From Gammaproteobacteria bacterium (GTDB taxonomy: Bacteria > Pseudomonadota > Gammaproteobacteria > Pseudomonadales > PIVM01), in NCBI GenBank assembly GCA_003353945.1, contig PIVM01000016.1:1-64000 (forward strand): a stretch of 64,000 nucleotides of DNA, read 5' to 3'. The notes below the pieces were generated by a model. The model did not search any database, was not told where the DNA came from, and saw only the letters and a list, made by a program, of their open reading frames with translations. The position numbers and the translations under genes are program-made. How positions within the stretch are numbered: position 1 is the first letter of the stretch; each line of letters opens with the position of its first letter. Shown piece after piece: positions 61,178-64,000 of this stretch.

Positions 61178-62530
61178 ATGAGTAAGCGCAACAAGACTAG
61201 CTACACCCATTGGTCTAGCCGCTGGACCTTTATAATGGCCGCGACCGGGTCGGCAGTCGGTTTGGGCAATATTTGGAAATTCCCCTACATAACCGGTGAA
61301 TATGGCGGCGGCGCTTTTGTCTTGGTTTACCTCGCGTGTATCGCCATCGTGGGTATTCCCGTGATGATGGCTGAAGTCCTGCTGGGGCGTACAGGCAGAA
61401 CCGACCCCATCCACACCATGATCAGCCTCTCACGACAAAACGATGCCAAAGCCTGGTGGGCTATTATCGGCGTCTCCGGCGTTCTTGCCGGATTGCTGAT
61501 ATTGTCATTCTACAGCGTGGTGGCCGGCTGGGCTTTGGACTACGTTGTCAAAGCCATCAATGGCAGTTTTAGCAATATTGATGCCGGGCAGGCAGGGCAA
61601 TTATTTGCTGATTTTCTGAGTGATCCCACGCAGCTAATTATTTCACATACTGTTTTTATCATTCTGACAGCCATTGTTGTCGCCCTGGGCGTCACTGCCG
61701 GGCTGGGCACTGCAGTGCGCCTGTTAATGCCGCTGTTGTTTATACTGCTGCTGATCCTGCTCGGATATAGCCTTGCAGAAGGTGATTTTAACGCCGGGCT
61801 GAATTTTATGTTCAGCGTTGATTTCTCCAAGCTCAGTGGTGAAGCCGTGCTGGTCGCCCTGGGACACGCCTTCTTTACGCTCAGCCTGGGCATGGGCGCC
61901 ATTATGGTCTACGGCTCCTATATGCCTGAAAATGCTTCAGTTGCAAAAACCGTCTTCATAGTCGCCATACTGGATACAGTCATCGCGCTGGTCGCTGGCA
62001 TGGCGATATTTCCATTGGTATTCGCCAATGGCCTGGAAGCCGCTAAAGGACCAGGCCTGATGTTTGTCACCCTGCCCATTGCCTTTGGTCATATGCCAGG
62101 CGGCATTATTTTCGGCACCCTGTTTTTTCTCCTGGTATCCGTCGCAGCCTGGAGTTCATCCATCTCACTGCTGGAACCCGGCGTTGCCTGGCTGGAAAAG
62201 CTCGGTGTCAAGCGCTGGCTGGCGACCGCCTTACTTGCCGGTCTGGGATGGCTTGGCGGTCTGGCGTGCATCTACTCCAACAACTGGCTGGATGACAAAG
62301 AGGGGCGCTATGCCTTTGAGTGGATGGACCACATCGCCTCAAATATTATGTTGCCGCTGGGAGGCTTGTTGATCGCCATCTTCGTAGGCTGGATCATGCG
62401 ACGCAGTGCCGCCCGCCGCGCCTTGTCAGACACAGCAAACTTCTGGTTTAACCTATGGTATGCCAGCCTGAGGGTATTCTCTCCAATAGGGATAATTCTG
62501 GTCTTTCTGCATAGTCTGGATGTGATTTAG
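61178..62530 (+). CDS. Sodium-dependent transporter of the NSS/SNF family
   Basis: The protein has 450 residues. It starts with the NSS signature GSAVGLGNIWKFPYITGEYG (sodium and substrate site) and has about 11 membrane helices. It imports an amino acid or amine with sodium; the substrate cannot be read from sequence. An AGGAAA site precedes the ATG. Divergent from typA. Confidence 0.9.
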   Translation: MSKRNKTSYTHWSSRWTFIMAATGSAVGLGNIWKFPYITGEYGGGAFVLVYLACIAIVGIPVMMAEVLLGRTGRTDPIHTMISLSRQNDAKAWWAIIGVSGVLAGLLILSFYSVVAGWALDYVVKAINGSFSNIDAGQAGQLFADFLSDPTQLIISHTVFIILTAIVVALGVTAGLGTAVRLLMPLLFILLLILLGYSLAEGDFNAGLNFMFSVDFSKLSGEAVLVALGHAFFTLSLGMGAIMVYGSYMPENASVAKTVFIVAILDTVIALVAGMAIFPLVFANGLEAAKGPGLMFVTLPIAFGHMPGGIIFGTLFFLLVSVAAWSSSISLLEPGVAWLEKLGVKRWLATALLAGLGWLGGLACIYSNNWLDDKEGRYAFEWMDHIASNIMLPLGGLLIAIFVGWIMRRSAARRALSDTANFWFNLWYASLRVFSPIGIILVFLHSLDVI

Positions 62531-62610
62531 TTTGCAGGTGTAATGTGCAAGCTTATTGCACCCTTCCACCTACTAACTACATACTATCTACATACTAACG
62601 CGCTCCCAAC

Positions 62611-64000
62611 TTATGAGGAAACGCGTTTTGCCGGTCGGTATACACCCACATTGCGATGCCCCTCCTCCACCAAATGGCTTGCGTGCAATTTACTCATAAC
62701 GCCCTTGTCGCAATAAAGGAAATAACGCCTGGATTGATCCATTTCTGCAAAACGGCTGTGCAATGCATAAAAAGGGATGGTTTGCACCTCCACCCCAGAT
62801 ACATCCAAGGGTTTACGCTGCTGCTCATCAGGATGGCGAACATCAATAATTATGCTTTCTTGCACCGGCACACTGATCACTTCAACGTCCTGCGTGGTTA
62901 AATCCTCCAGCACCAACTCGTTGATGGTTTGAAAACTGGCACTGGCGATTGCTCGCTCCAACACCGTAAAATCAAACTGCTCTTCCTGAACGTCAATTTT
63001 TTCCGGTTTGGCGCGTGTGGTGGGCTTGACCGATATCACACCACAATATTCCGGCATCACTGCAGCAAAAGGCTCCGTACCAATCTGCCGCGCAATATTA
63101 ATAATGTCATTTTTATCCGCTGTTGCCAGTGGCCTTAATACCAGTCTATTACTCACCGCATCAATCACCGACAGGTTAGCCAGGGTCTGACTGGACACCT
63201 GTGCCACGCTTTCCCCAGTAACCAATGCCTGAACACCCAACTCATCGGCGACCGCTTCGCCAGCCCTTAGCATCATGCGCTTAAGAATGACACCCATCTG
63301 AGAATTTTCTACGCTCTGGAGAATCTCAGCGACCACCTCCTCAAAAGGCACGGTAATGAACTTTACTCGGTGTGATGCGCCATATTTCATCCACAAATAC
63401 AGAGCAACCTCTTTGACGCCAATCTCATGTGCCCGTCCACCGAGATTAAAAAAACAAAAATGGGTGCGCAATCCACGCTTCATTGTCAGGTAACTGGCAA
63501 CCGGCGAATCAAATCCTCCAGAAATCAGCGATAAAACCGGATCAAGACTGCCCATGGGAAATCCACCTAGCCCCGGATAACGCTGCTTGACGATAAAGAG
63601 CGTATCGTCGCGTATTTCCAGCAACACGGTAATATCCGGATTTGTAAGGTTGACTCCCGCAGCATCCGTGTTCTGATTCAACCCACCGCCCACATGGCGC
63701 TCAATGTCACCAGAGCTAAAGGAATGAGATCCCGAACGCTTACATCGCACAGCAAAGGTTTTGGCCGTTAGCAGGGGACCGTATACTGATAGCGTTTTTT
63801 CATACGTATCCTGCTCATCACCCAGTGGAAAGCTCAACACTTCAAGAAAATGAGCAATGCCCGGTGTATTGGATAACACCGCAACCACCTCAGCATAATC
63901 AACCTCTCCCAACTCAGGTGACTCAATACGAATCTTGTCCCAATCGCGTTGCACATCTATAGCCGGATCAATGCGCGTTAACAATGCACGCAGATTATCG
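62611..64000 (-). CDS. thiI: tRNA 4-thiouridine synthase ThiI (5' end outside window)
   Basis: The frame remains open through 64000 (DNLRALLTRIDPA before the first internal Met), so the start lies beyond the window. It contains the THUMP domain, the PP-loop SGGFDSPVASY and the C-terminal rhodanese domain with the persulfide Cys in FLYCDKGVMS. It makes 4-thiouridine in tRNA and carries sulfur for thiazole synthesis. Neighbour of typA as in Pseudomonas. Confidence 0.95.
   Translation of the reverse strand, partial: DNLRALLTRIDPAIDVQRDWDKIRIESPELGEVDYAEVVAVLSNTPGIAHFLEVLSFPLGDEQDTYEKTLSVYGPLLTAKTFAVRCKRSGSHSFSSGDIERHVGGGLNQNTDAAGVNLTNPDITVLLEIRDDTLFIVKQRYPGLGGFPMGSLDPVLSLISGGFDSPVASYLTMKRGLRTHFCFFNLGGRAHEIGVKEVALYLWMKYGASHRVKFITVPFEEVVAEILQSVENSQMGVILKRMMLRAGEAVADELGVQALVTGESVAQVSSQTLANLSVIDAVSNRLVLRPLATADKNDIINIARQIGTEPFAAVMPEYCGVISVKPTTRAKPEKIDVQEEQFDFTVLERAIASASFQTINELVLEDLTTQDVEVISVPVQESIIIDVRHPDEQQRKPLDVSGVEVQTIPFYALHSRFAEMDQSRRYFLYCDKGVMSKLHASHLVEEGHRNVGVYRPAKRVSS

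Noticed and set aside
62531..62610. Terminator between the NSS gene and thiI
   Set aside because: A short GTGCAA/TTGCAC hairpin and a near-repeat of CTACATACTA exist, but there is no U-tract in either direction.

Overview
The window reads as the chromosome of an aerobic, Gram-negative gammaproteobacterium. It carries an ubiquinone pathway, a TatABC system, type IV pilus alignment genes, LexA-type control of recA and a sigma-32-like hslVU promoter. From memory, the gene order matches two blocks of Pseudomonas aeruginosa: comF / bioB-F-H-C-D / two acyl-CoA dehydrogenases, and hemE / damX / aroB / aroK / pilQPONM / ponA / nuclease / rpmE / priA / SPOR gene / hslVU / ubiEJB / hisIE / tatABC / dtd / pip / typA / thiI. 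The fusion of bioH to bioC and the small changes in order suggest a marine relative such as the Cellvibrionales rather than Pseudomonas itself. That placement is inference.

Bases 1-8733 are an accessory island ending at the 3' end of tRNA-Pro(CGG). From left to right it holds an IS256-type transposase remnant, a PIN-like DUF4411 gene overlapping an XRE/ImmA-IrrE gene (toxin-antitoxin-like), an integrase scrap, a 1189-residue protein with a PD-(D/E)xK-like N-terminus and a long helical body, a membrane-tailed XRE repressor divergent from an LRAT-domain gene across a strong palindrome, and a P4-type integrase next to the tRNA. The distal att site is not visible, so the island probably continues left of the window. 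The 1189-residue protein and the XRE/LRAT pair are the best candidates for undescribed biology.

Bases 8952-20750 hold two tandem FadE-like acyl-CoA dehydrogenases, a SprA-related metalloprotease, a mini flagellar-rod-like protein, the biotin operon bioB-F-HC-D behind a clear sigma-70 promoter, comF and the kinase gene srkA. Bases 21073-31996 hold two cyclic-di-GMP proteins, ugd, ald, recA-recX with an SOS box, a hexapeptide acyltransferase and a TrmB-like methyltransferase. cysE and hemE then converge on a terminator.

Bases 32933-42850 are the minus-strand cluster pilM-N-O-P-Q-aroK-aroB-damX-hemE. It is interrupted by a 167-bp palindromic MITE-like element; two decayed relatives lie between aroK and aroB and between ald and ugd. 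From 43025 to 57604, mostly on the plus strand, come PBP1A, priA, a SPOR protein, hslVU, ubiEJB, hisIE, tatABC and a YdcH-like gene, with a nuclease and rpmE on the minus strand. The right end carries dtd, pip, typA, an NSS transporter and thiI, which runs off the window. Apart from the island and the repeats, this is housekeeping chromosome.
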